From Amoebophrya sp. A120 (taxonomy: Eukaryota; Sar; Dinophyceae; Syndiniales; Amoebophryaceae), in the NCBI GenBank assembly GCA_905178155.1, contig CAJINV010000015.1, forward strand, positions 2,005,730-2,069,729: a stretch of DNA of 64,000 nt, in the 5' to 3' direction. Positions within the stretch are counted from its first letter, which is position 1. Each line of letters starts with the position of its first letter. Under the pieces are notes generated by a model that searched no databases, was not told where the DNA came from, and saw only the letters and a program-made list of their open reading frames with translations. Made by a program: the position numbers and the translations under genes. Of this stretch, positions 21,225-33,600 are shown in pieces.

Positions 21225-21473
21225 CTCCGTATTTTTCCGAGATGAAGCGGAGGAATTCGACGTGGCAAAAACATTATACTCCGTATTTTTCCGAGATGAA
21301 GCGGAGGAATTCGACGTGGCAAAAACATTATACTCCGTATTTTTCCGAGATGAAGCGGAGGAATTCGACGTGGCAAAAACATTATACTCCGTATTTTTCC
21401 GAGATGAAGTGGAGGAATTCGTATTACACTCCGTATTTTTCCGAGATGAAGAGGCGGAATTCGTGGCAGTTCG
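21225..21473. repeat. 54 bp tandem repeat
   Basis: Three identical 54 bp units at 21225-21278, 21279-21332 and 21333-21386, each starting CTCCGTATTTTTCCGAGATG and holding GGAGGAATTC, followed by two shortened and diverged units (21387-21428, 21429-21473). The unit is 18 codons, so on the minus strand it reads as a repeated SSASSRKNTEYNVFATSN in an open frame of about 118 codons (21177-21530) that lacks an ATG. It lies about 220 bp downstream of the giant gene's stop. It could be 3' UTR, a short repeat protein, or a plain minisatellite. Confidence 0.8.
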
Positions 21474-21689
21474 ATAAGAGGACGACTGTGACGCGGCCGC
21501 GAACTCTGCCGGAATTATGAGAGTGCACAACTACTCCCCTCCTCGTCCGCCTCTTTGTTTTGTATGGCATGAACAGCAATACAAACACCAGCTCCAGCAC
21601 ACGTGGAGCCTGGTGCTGTGCATGTTGACAAGTTCATGTTCATGATACTCCCGATGTAGTATTGTTTGGTCTTGTTCATCTGGAATCTG

Positions 21690-24600
21690 TTATGCAAACA
21701 GTCCCTGAGGGTAGCAGTTGGATTTGGGATTTTGCATGGCAAGCGAGGGTCGTGAGGGGGAGCTCTTGTGCACCACTCTCATAGGCATCACCCGCGACAC
21801 ATGATGGTGGTGGTACATGGAAATGTGGTGATCAATGTCCATCTGCTCCTGGATCAGAGCTTCTTTTATGGGGCTCTCAAACGTTACACTCGTCGCAACT
21901 GTTACATGAGTTTGTGATGCAAGAATGGCAAAAGTGAAAACAGGAAGACTGCGCCTTTTGCATTACAGACTTGGGGCCACCACGGATTCTAGTGCTATTT
22001 AGCGCGTCGAGGAATTGTCATGCGGAGAAGGCTTGATCGTGGGAAGAGTGATAGTGTTTTTGCGTGACAGCTCATGTTTGTAACAGCTGAGAATGTAACG
22101 TTTGAGAGCCCCATACGTTTTTCCTCCCACAACTTGCTCCGGTTCTTTTTGTACTGACGCTCTTTCTGGTTCCGAATAGTACGCCGGGTCGCACTGATGT
22201 CGGACGTTGAAGAGGTCTCTTGCAGCTGTTGTTCCTTGCAGCTTTGATTTTCTCGTTCCTGATCGTCGCCTGTGTTGTTGTTCCTTTTCTCGAACACAGC
22301 GCTGCTTTTTTTGCTTTTCCAAGAATCGATAGCAGCAGTCGCGACGCCCGGCTGTGATTGCGGCCCCTGGCCTTTCGCAACAAGTGGAAGTGCTGCACCG
22401 TCAACAATTGACGAAGAAGTAGGTCCGGCAACTGCTGTGCACGGAGCTGAAACTTCTCCCGCGTGGGTTCCTTGATCTAGCAGACCTTCTTGCACTTGCT
22501 TCTTGACAAAGATAATCCTGTTGCTCGGCGAATTTTTGTCGTTCCTGTTTTTGCGATTCTTGTGTTTCTTCCTGGAGTTGTCTTTCCCGCGCCGTCGAGC
22601 GGCCGGATATAAATCAGCATCCAACAGTCCATCCTCGCTGTAATTGCCAGAACTAGTCGCCCCCACGCTTTTTTTACTTGACAGAGTCCTCGCTGGAGCA
22701 ACAATATCTGTAGCATTGTCCGCACCAGCGCGGGTTTGGGGATCGTCAATAGAAGGTCCAACTTTATTGCTTCTGCCATCTTGTCGGACCTGAATCGGCT
22801 GGGGCTCCTCGTGTTTTTTCCCTGTAGGAGCGGATGAAGTTTGCTGTTCATGTATCCTGTGTAAAAACGTCCCCACACCAGAGTTGTCATGCAAATGTGC
22901 AATGACAGGAACATTTGTAATGCGCAGCTCCATGAGAGGCACTTCCAATCATGTTGTGGAATCTGTAATGCTGTAAACAGGATGCGAAAGTGGCTTTCTC
23001 ATGCGGCATCTCTTGCCAATCAGCACTACACTGCAGAGGGAAACTTGTCATGCACAGCTCCCAAAGCTTGGAGATTTGTGTTGCTAGATCCCCAACTTGA
23101 CTATGGGGTGGCGGTGGGGACGTTTTTACTCAGAATATCATGCTCAAGGCCCATAGACATTGTAGTTTTTCGGCTTGCAGTCAACAACGCGTCGGGCTGC
23201 GCGGCGGCTGCGATCGAAGTATCGACCGAGTTCTGGGCCGCGGTCATCAAGTTTTCCGGCAGCCAATGGTCGACATTACCGTAGTACACTTCCTGACCCT
23301 GCGAACCAACGGATAAACTTTTCGTCTTCAGTTCGTAACTGTCCCGCGGAATAAAAGTGGTCGCTTTCTGCATCTTCTTCGCGCCAATAAATGACTTTTT
23401 GTTGTCAACACCAGGAGCAGGCGATAGTTGCTCGTCTAGCTTTTCGCCAGCACCCTCGTCCACCTGCATGTCCAAATGCTTGCTCACGCGATCCTGGCCC
23501 GCCGATAAAGTCGAATCACAAGACCAGGAGCCACTCGATAGCAATCCAAGTTCCTGTATCCTGAGTAAAAACGTCCCCACACCATAGTCAAGATGGGGAT
23601 TTTGCTACACAAATGAACAAGTTTTGGCTGTTTCGCATGACAAGTTTATACTCGTAGTGTAGTGCTCTTTGAGGTAGTGTAGCCGCATGACAAATCGACT
23701 ACCTTATCCTGATTCCAGCATCACAAACTTCCAGATAGCATGAGAAAATGTCTCTCATGGGGATCCGCATGAGAAACATTTCGAGCATGCACTTTTGCAT
23801 GACAACTATGGGGTGGGGACGTTTTTACATAAGATATCCTGAAGAGCTGACTTGTTGAAAAGCTTATCAACGCTGTAGGAGTCAGCGGTAGTCAGCGGTG
23901 GGGCGACGGTGTTCTTGTGATGATTTTCCGTACAACTGGAGCTGATGCGATAAGGTTCGGCGGTCGAGGTTCCAGAGGCAGCCGAGACCGTGCGACTAGA
24001 GAACGCAAGCATCGACTCCCCTCGGACCAGGGCCCGTAGACGACTGTAAACGAAATCCTCGGCAGACGAATGTGTGCTGACGCTGCACTCGTTCCGTGAT
24101 TTTTTCTCGCCTAATAGGTGGGCAGAAGTTTTAATATTATTTCCGTACGGGATAATATTCTGCTCACCAAGAACGGAAGTCGAAGAAGTGCCGTAGTTTC
24201 TTGCAACATGATCTGTCCTCGCCGCAGGAGGGTTGTTATTCGACATAGAGAAAGCTTTTCCGATATCCACAGAAAAAAACCCATCCACATCCATTTTTTG
24301 CATGACAAGCACAGGACTTTATGTATGTTTTGCATGACAAATTGGATGTGGATGGGTGTTTTTTCCTGGATATCCGAAGGCGAAACCCGGGAACCCCGGA
24401 ATACTCCCCGTGTCGGTCTGCGCAGCCGCGTGCCCCTGCAACGCCACACGGACGAGTTCCTTGACTGAAGCCATCAAATGCGTCGAGGATCGCTCTTCAT
24501 CCTGCTGAAGAAGTGTCTTCATCCCGACATCTTTCCGAAGCACAGCAGCAGCGGCAGCGGCTTCATCGATAATCTCATCCCCGACTTCTACTGCATTTTT

Positions 24601-27600
24601 AGGGTCGTAGTGTAGTTTCGATTGTTTGCGAAAATCTTCGTCAATAGTGCCAGCATGATCCACCGAGGAAGCCGTGTTCTTGATCTGATTCTGTGCTTGT
24701 TCAATCCGCTCACAGAAAGCTAACAGCTTCTGCAAATCGGCAACCGGAAGCGTGCTTGTCGTCGGCATCAGATGAGACGTGGTTTTTTCAATCTTATCGC
24801 TATCGTCCTTCTGATTGTTCAACACATTTTTGATAGTCGTGCTGGTCGTAGTACCCTCGTCCACCAGCTGCAACGAAGCAGCGGAATCAGTAGCGCCCGG
24901 TAGTAACAGCGCGGAAATCGTAGCAGCAGTGGAGGCCGCGGGAGGAGCAGCAGTGGGAGCAAGGAAAAAATCGTGGTCATCATCAACATCTAATTCGTCA
25001 TCTTCTCGCAAAAAGGTTTTTTCGTCGCAGCTCAAAGCGGTCTGTTGTTCGCAATGGTCACCAATTATTTCGCCCGAATTTGACATCTGTAGAGGTCGTG
25101 CATGAAGATTTCGAAACTTGGTCCTAGATCCCCCTTCTTCACTACTCGTTTCATCGACGACGCCGTTCCCATTGTCTCTGATCCGACAACCCAAAACCGA
25201 AGGCGGAGGCTCCTGCTCGACACCTTCACGAGCACCGTTTGCACCAACATCAGGAGCAAGAACAGGAGGAAGTTGATGCTGGACAGTAGTACCATAATTG
25301 TCATAGTTCTGATTCTTGTTGTCATTTTCCACATCCGCCACAGCAGGAGTTGTACCTCCCAGCAGTAGTAGGCCCTCCTCGCGAGAAATGCCCGTAGAAG
25401 TTGTAGCACCCACATCACGATCACCGCCAGCCTGGTTACAATTAATCTGCTGCTGCTTCTGTCCCCCAGAAGATGAATTCGCCGCAACAAGAACGTACTT
25501 CTTCAATCGCGCCAGCGCCTCCTTCTGCATCGTGGGACGCAGGAGCCGCTCGGGCACCATCTGTTCAAAAGCTTCGATCAACTTTTTCACGAAAAACACA
25601 GCGCTTTGGTCTTTACCACCATTTGTTCTTGAACAAGCGGCTTCATGTTGGTAGCTTCTCAGCACCGCAGAACTGCTGGTGCGCACAAAGGACTTATCCT
25701 GCAGATGAGAAGAATGCGAGCGGGTACACATTTTTCTCGCGACGTCAGCACCACTTTCTGGTGGTCCTTCGATGGAACAGAACGGCGCAGTTTGGAAATC
25801 CGATCTTCCCTGCTGGCGATCGGGATCCGTCGAGTTCTTCTGGACTTCAGCAGCGTCGTTGCTCGAAGTGCTGCCGTTCCCGTTCTGCGGATCGGTCATG
25901 GTCATCTTGCCACGGCTACTATATCCACGTTGCTCCAAAACATCAATCGAATCCATCAAGCACTGCACGTCCAGGGGACAGGCAGAAGTACTAGCAGGCG
26001 CAATCTCATCAACGGGAGCACGATCCACCTCAAAAAGAGCTTGGTCTACTCCGCTCGACGGCAGCCTGGAGCTGCGGTTCTTTTCGACGCTTTCGTCGTG
26101 CCAGACACTCTTGTCCCCGTTCGGGAAGTTGTTTTGCTGCTGCTGGTCAAGCCCCATCACAAACTTGTCCTGCTGCTCCTCAAGCATCATGCCATGGTGA
26201 AACAATGAAATCTCCTCTGCCAGCGGATTATGCGTGTAGTTCCGTTTCCTTTGCAAGACCAGCGGGCGACGCGGTTGATCAACATGTTGATGAGAACTAC
26301 CACTCCCACGAAAATCCTGCACATCGTTATTTCCACCCCGCCCATTTTTTTGTAGTCGACTGTCACCTCCATCAAACCCGCCGCCTTTCTTGTTGTCTCT
26401 TTTTCCATTTATGCCCTTCATCATCTTTCCGTGTTGATGATGTTCTACTCCGAGGAACTTGGTACTATTTCCGTGCGGCTGCAAAAAGCCCTGCAAAGTA
26501 GATCTTGGCGAGCTGCCCTTCCCATGCCGTTGTTGACCTGTCGTCGGAGAAGAAACGCGGCCCGCGGCACCTCTGTTGCAATACACGGGAATCATACCAC
26601 CTCCACTCCGACCTCGTCGAGAACCGGGTATTTTATTGGAACTCGGCCGGTAAAGACGGCCGGTATTCGGGTCCATCAGCGCGTGATCTTTAGTATTCGC
26701 GGAGGTATTTTTGCCATTGCTGCGGCCGCGGTCGTAGAAGTTTTCTTGATGATTGATGTTCTGCTGGTTGATATCAAAGTTACTGGCGTTATCGAGGAAT
26801 AGCGCGCCGACGTGGACGTCATCTTCGTGGTATTGCATCTTGTTTCCCTTTTTATTTCCGCCTCCCCCTTTCATGTAGTTCCCATGATGGGCAGTAGTCC
26901 CAGATTGGTGATGCTGCGGAGTGATCGGGTAGAAGCCTGTCGGAGAAGTAGTGGTGGATCCGTTAAAATTATTGCCGTAGAAACAAGAACTACAGTCAGG
27001 AGCACCGTTGTTTGCCACCGCGTTGACAGCCTGCAACATGGCCGCCGTGCCGGCACTAACAGCCTGGTCGTCACTCTCGCCCTGCGCCGCGGCAGCGTAC
27101 GCGGCCTGCGCACCGATTAGCTCCAGATGCGCGGCTCGCGCTTCGTCTATAGTGGGGTGCATAGCATTTACGCCCATCGGAGATGAAGAGCACGGAGAGG
27201 GAGCAGATGACAGCGGAGCGAAATTATACGGCGCTCTTACACGTGCGTCGGCAGAAGTTCCCATGTGCGGGGGCACCTCCACTTCCGGACTATCATTCGG
27301 CGAAGATCGACGTCTGGTGCCGGCGTAGCCGGGTCGTGAACACGGATCATGATAATGCTGCCCACTATTTCTCGCACAAGAGCGCGGACCACGACGAGCG
27401 GGTCCCATGCTACCAGGACTGCCGAAAGTCGTGCCAGAACGAGAACCACGACCGCCACCACTACAATAGGCTGCGTAGGCCGCAGCAACTTGGGCTTCGT
27501 CACCGGCAGAACAGGGGGCTTCCGGAGTACAAGCTCCTGCGGTGTAGTTATCGAAATAGAAAGCAGAGCTGCAGCCATTGTCAGCAACACCTGCGTTGAG

Positions 27601-30600
27601 ATTCATCTGCGCGGCGAAATTTCCGGTGTACTGCTGGGGAAATGGTCCACCGGCACTATTACTGACTGCACTGGGCTCGTGAGGTGCGCCCTCGAGATAC
27701 GGCAGACCGTCTGGTGCACCACCAGTGTGAACAAAGTCTGTGGGGTTTTCGCACTTCCTTTTCATCTCCTGTAGCTGTTCCTGAATCTCGCTGTAGTTGT
27801 TCCTCGCGCAGGAGACTTGGTCTTTGTACCTCTGATTCTGATTTTGCGGAAGAATTGAACAAGAACCACCTCCACACTGCTCCTCACCAACATTCGGATT
27901 CGTTTCGTTGCACTGCTTGCCATAAAAGTCCTGCAGATCTGTGATCCTCTGGCGCAACTCATCGCGCTTCTTGTCTAGCAAAATCTGCGGCAACGCGGGT
28001 GGCGGGGAAGGATTCGGACTCGGATCGACAACTTGAGACGGGTTATTTCCTTCCCCGTTGAAGTAGATTTTTTCGTTTTCCATCTCAACATCACGATGAC
28101 CATTTTCCTCCTCCTCAGAGACCCCTTTTGACGAGCTGTCTTGCAGCAGGAGCCCAGGAGGGGGCGGCCGGGACGGGGGCGGCGGGACGATATCGTGCTC
28201 CGAGCGCTTAGACCAGGGATCCCCATGGGTGTCGTACTGTTTTGGTTTTGTAGCTTCTTTGCATATCTACGTAGTACTTAACCGTTCATACCTTACAAGT
28301 GAAAACGAATGTTCTTGTAACAAGCGAGTTCATCATTATAGCGAACCTGTACCTGCCCTTTTTCGCCTCCCGAGGACGAGTCCATCTCCAACAGCCTGTT
28401 GGCGGCATCATATGCTTCGCGTGCGGCCAAATCGAGTTCTGCAACCGGGCAATTGCTACGGTTAAATGTTGTACCGAAGTCAGCAGTGGAAGGAGCTCCA
28501 GCTCCTCCGGCATCTCGAAAATTGTCCGACGAGTGGTCAAACATCACCTGTCGCTGCAGTGAGGCGGGAGCCATACAACCATGCGGACTGGCCGTGCAGA
28601 CAGCACGACCAGACAAAGCCCCTGCGGCCACATCATTCGCCGGACCAACAAGATTGCTGCAACTACTACTGTCGGGAAGATTCATGGCGTTCGTGTTGCC
28701 CCCAATGGACCTACTACCTCCAACCGGAGCGATACAGATCGCGTTTGTTTGGAATTGGTAGGCGCCTCCCATGGCAGCCGCCGCAGCTAAGGGCGAGCCG
28801 GCAATGGACTATGGAGCTCTCAGACGTTACATTCTCAACTGTTACATGAGTTTGTCATGCAAAACTACCATCATCATCAACAAGATCAAGCTGCTTCGCA
28901 TGACAAATTTGCGAAGGGCTAGACACCACCTAAATCTGCGTGGCATTTGTAATGCAATTTTTGCAATCTTCCCCCTTTGGCTTTTGCCATTCTTGCATTA
29001 CAGATTCACGCAACAGTTGAGAATGTAACGCTTGAGAACACCATATGGACATCTGCTCCATTGGGGAGCCGCAGTTCGGGGTAAACAAACCGACGCTATC
29101 CAGGAAAAAAGAAAAACACCCACTCCCATCCCTTTTTGCATGACAAAGGCTGCAGCTTATGCATGTTTTGCATGACAAATTGGATGGGGATGGGTGTTTC
29201 TTCCTGGATAGATGTTCAGAGGCGGTGGCAGCTGGTGCCCTTGCGGATTCTGAAGGTTTTGCAGCTGGTACAGGTGGTTATCCTGCTGCTGTTGGTTCTC
29301 CACGTGTTGCAATAGATGTTCCATCGGCGACTCCTGAGGAGCAGAAGTGTTAATCGAACTACCACCCAGCGGAATATCAATATTACGTGGGTCATTGTTG
29401 TTCATCGCCATCGGAAGGTTGCTTGTCCCGTACGCCGGAGCAGCACAGCCGTTGACCACATCAGAGAGGGCAGACTCATCGACGAGAGTAACGACGTTGC
29501 CGAAAACGTCTACGATGGTACGCGGCTGGGGCTGGATCGGATAATTTTGTTGCTGCGGCGGAATATTATTGAGCGGAACATGTTGATGCTGTTGATGCGC
29601 CGGCCCATGAGCGTGGTAGGCAAGACCGTCGTCGTCGTCCGCAACCCTTTATCAAATGCAAAAGTGTCTGGGTCTGGAAGATGAATGCAACTTGTCACGC
29701 TAAATCTGAAGCATGCAAAAATCTGTGTTGCATGATTGCCAAAAGTCGTCCAGTTTTGACCAAGTCGGAGGGGAGTTTCTCATGCAGGATAGGCATGAGA
29801 GAGATCGCGCAGAATCTGTCATGCTACGTCCTGCATTCCAGACCTCATGGGTCATGGAAAAGCTGCACCTAAAATACCAAGACGCCACATGGAAAAGCTG
29901 CATGACAAGTCTCGCAATCTTCCAGGCCCAGAGATTTTTACATTTGATACCCTTCGCGCCCAGCCACGGCGACGACCCGCTCTGGTCTGACGTGCTTCGC
30001 GCTGGTGGAGTGCTAGTGGTTGAAACCCCGGAGAAGCGCCCCCGGGAACCCGGTGCATGTTCTGCTGGGCGGCTGCGAGGTCCATCTGCTGTTTATGGTG
30101 TTCTCGGTTCCACGCACTGTAGAACGCGGCAGTGTAAAACTGATTCACGCAATCCGTGTGCACCGGGTCGTTGGCGACGTTATTCTCATCGTCCTCGCAG
30201 TGATGCTGTTGGTGCTCATCCTGTCCTCCAACTTCAGCTCTAGTCTGGTTCTGCACGACATCCTGTTCCTCTTCTCCTTGATGTTCGCCGCGTGGAGCAG
30301 CTGCAGTTGCGGGCATTGTAGTTTGTAATTGATTGTAGTTGCTCGTGTCCTTTCCAGATGAAATATCATCACCAACACGGATGATTTCCGTCGCGGCTGG
30401 CAAGGTTTCCTCCAGAATGAGGCAGCTGTGTCTGTTGCTAGTATCAGGATCAGCTGCCATCGTCGTCGCCTCGACGTCCTGTTCCTGCTTATTCGTCCGT
30501 TGTTGTTCAAGCTCAAGAGCCGCCCCAGAAACTGCTCCTTGACCTGCTCCAGCAGCAGGAGAGCTACTGCCACTGTCCAGGTATCCCGCATTCAGCATGA

Positions 30601-33600
30601 CATGCTGTTCCTGTTCAAAGTTCTCGTTCTCGTGGAGCAAAAGCGCGTCGTGTTGCTGCTCTTGGTAGGCGGATAAGTTATCGTACAAAGAACTCGCTTG
30701 TTGTTGATTCTGCGCCCCCCGCTCGAATTGTTCCATGTGAGCGCGTAGTTCTGGGCACCTCTCGCGCTCCTGATAATTGTTGTACCGCCGCGGCGTGCAG
30801 GGCGGGATGATGTTGACAGGGTGGTGTTGGCACCGCGAAAAACAACGTCCTTGCGGTGTGTTGTCGGGTCCGTCATCGATGGCGCCGTCGTGGTGGTCCT
30901 CTTGCTCTTCATCAAGATCATCATCTTCAAACTCCTCATATGGACTCTTGGCGACTGGCTTCTTCTTTTCACGTTTGCCTTTCGTGCCTCCGGTCGCCAA
31001 CGCGTCTGCGTAGTCCGAATCCCAGTGCGCCGGGAGTTGCACCTTCGGGCAGCTGCGCGAGTTCCGTTGCTCTCCTGATTCCAATCTGTGTACCTTCTCT
31101 TCCTCGCTCATATCGCTGTCCGCAAAATCCAGAAATTCGTGCTGCAGTGCCTTCATGTGCAGTTCCGCTTTGGACACCGAGTGCTGTTTGGTCCGGGCTT
31201 TCAGCAAAGCGCAGGATCGCGTCGAGGAAGGCGTTTGTTGCGGTTCTAACAAGAAAACATAAGGCGTCCCCTCCGATGACATCTTCGCGGCCGGCGTAAG
31301 ATTGTTCTTCGCAGCGGTGCTGACGGGGGGAGATGGAGAAACACAAGCAGCTTTACTGTTTTTCGGCATTCCAATGACCTTCACCTGCACTCCTGTCGGT
31401 ATGACGAGATGATCTTGATCATCGCTGTCGATATTGCCTTCACGAATGGTCGTTTTGCCAGCATTGCCGACGTCGTGCTCGATAATTTCAGAGCCAGAGC
31501 CAGAAGGACGAGCTCCTTCTTCGCACGTCGCGAAAGAGTCACGACACAGCGGCGCTCCTGCCGCGTCACGAACATCAGCCGACTGGTACTTGTTTTGCAG
31601 CTGCTCTTCAATAATGCCACAGGAGTTGTTGCCATCAATTTTCATCGTAGCGGCTGCTCCTGCAACATTGTGCAGCTCACAACCTCCCTGTTATTGAGAG
31701 GAAAAATCCCCCCTCCCCATATCGAAAATGAAATCTGTGCTGCTGTATTTGAGTACACAAATCACATTTGTCTTGCAGTAAAGGACTGCACGCAGATCGT
31801 AAGCCTAAGGGCGGGCCTCTTGGTGTAGGGGCCTAGCATGGCAGACGTCTGCCCTATAGGTCTTGCAGCATTACAAATCGCCTGCATATCGTGGCGGAGT
31901 CTCTGAGTTTGCCCTCTTGCAAGACAGACAGGATCTGTGCTCACAAATCTGCATCACAAATTTTCAGGAGCATACCTTTTCGATCTGGGGAGGGGGGATT
32001 TGTCCTCTCAATACCTGTCGCTGCTCTCGGGGCGTCGGTGTGCCGGCCACCGTCGATTTGTAATTTATCAAGCAAAAAAGTGTGAACGTTAACGGTTTTG
32101 TGGCATTGCAGTCATGCACGACAAATTTTCGCTATCATGCATGCTGTGCAATACAAATTTGGGCATCATGTCTCGTGCATTCCTGCATGCCAAATCCCGT
32201 TAACGTTAACACTTTTCAGTGTGATATCATTGTGAAGAAGATGATGGTGGTGGTTTTCGTTTTTGTCCGGCGTATCTTTAATAGTGTCCGCGGAATTACA
32301 AGGGCTACTAGACAGTGCGGGCGGCGGTGGGGGTGGGGTGCTCGACTTATTTACTGGTGCAGCTACTCCTGAACCTGACCCTGACGGTGGATGCACTACG
32401 GCCTCTGGGCCTTCAATAACCAGCTTCACTTTTGCGTCAAATTGCATCTGCTCCTCCACCGGGACAATGCTCGACGGGCTAGCCGGGTTGCAGTTCTTCG
32501 CTGCTTTCAGCTCCGCTTCCAGCGCCGTGATGTCGCGTGGTGGAGGTGGTCCTCTAGAAGTATCAGTATGAGTATCAACCGAGGACCCCTGATCTTCATC
32601 GTGCTTCATATCCGGCGATCGCAGTGCCGTGGCAGAACTCGCGCGAGGACAAGCTGCAGCTGAAGATGCGCCGCTCGAACCAGATTGCTGGGTGTAGTTG
32701 TGCGAAACTGCAGAGAGGTTGCAGTCCGTCGTCTTTTTCTTGTCGTTGTTTTTCAACGAAACTTGCGCTGGGTGCAGGCCCCTGACTTCATCGTTCGAAT
32801 CTTTATGCACAGCGACCTCGGCGGCCGCGTCTTTGTCCTTCACGTTGTCCTGGACCTTCTTCTGCCTGGTGTCCGTGTTTCTCGCATTAACGGCGGGGGC
32901 CGGTAAACAACCAGACGCAGCTGTAGTCGTTGTAGTACAACCAGCGGTATTACTTATTTTTGCACTCGCAACATCCAACTGCTGCTGCTGCTGTTCCAGC
33001 AACCTTCGGTGTTTGGGCGGCGGCGGCGTCTTGAAACACGTTGATGTAGTTGGCTCCCTGAAATTGCCAGAAATGGCGTTCATAAGCATTAACTCTTTCT
33101 GCTGCAGCATCATACTGGAGATCCGTTGCCGGGTCTGCGCTATCCTGTGCAGAAGTATCGTACTCGTATAAATGCATTACAAATTATTTTTTCAGCATGA
33201 GAAGTAAAATTTGTAATGCTGATTTGCCTTGACAAAGAAATTTGTAATGCAAGACCTGCATTTATACGAGTACGATACTTTTGCACAGCATATGCACGTT
33301 CAGAGTCGACTGCCGCGGCGTTTCCAGAGACAAGGCGTCAAGGGCGGAGGTGGGACTCGGTATCCCAGGAAAAAAGTGTCACAGTTACACATTTGTAGTC
33401 AAATCAGCAACACAAATTTCTCTGCATGAGAGGGAAGACTTGTAATGCAGAAATCGCACGGGAAAACACCTAGGAAACGAGGCTTTTATGCGTATCTGGC
33501 ATGACAGAGCTGGTCTGTCTTGCTTGGCCTGCAACACAATGTAACACTTTTTTCTTGCGATACTCGGGCAGCAGATATTACTCCCCGGAACAACTGCAGC

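Noticed and set aside
21225-21473. Regularly spaced repeats as a CRISPR array
   Set aside because: Units are contiguous 54 bp tandem copies with no unique spacers, in a eukaryotic context.
21214-21520. Plus-strand frames across the 54 bp repeat
   Set aside because: Because the unit length is a multiple of three, several frames stay open on both strands; none has gene-like context.
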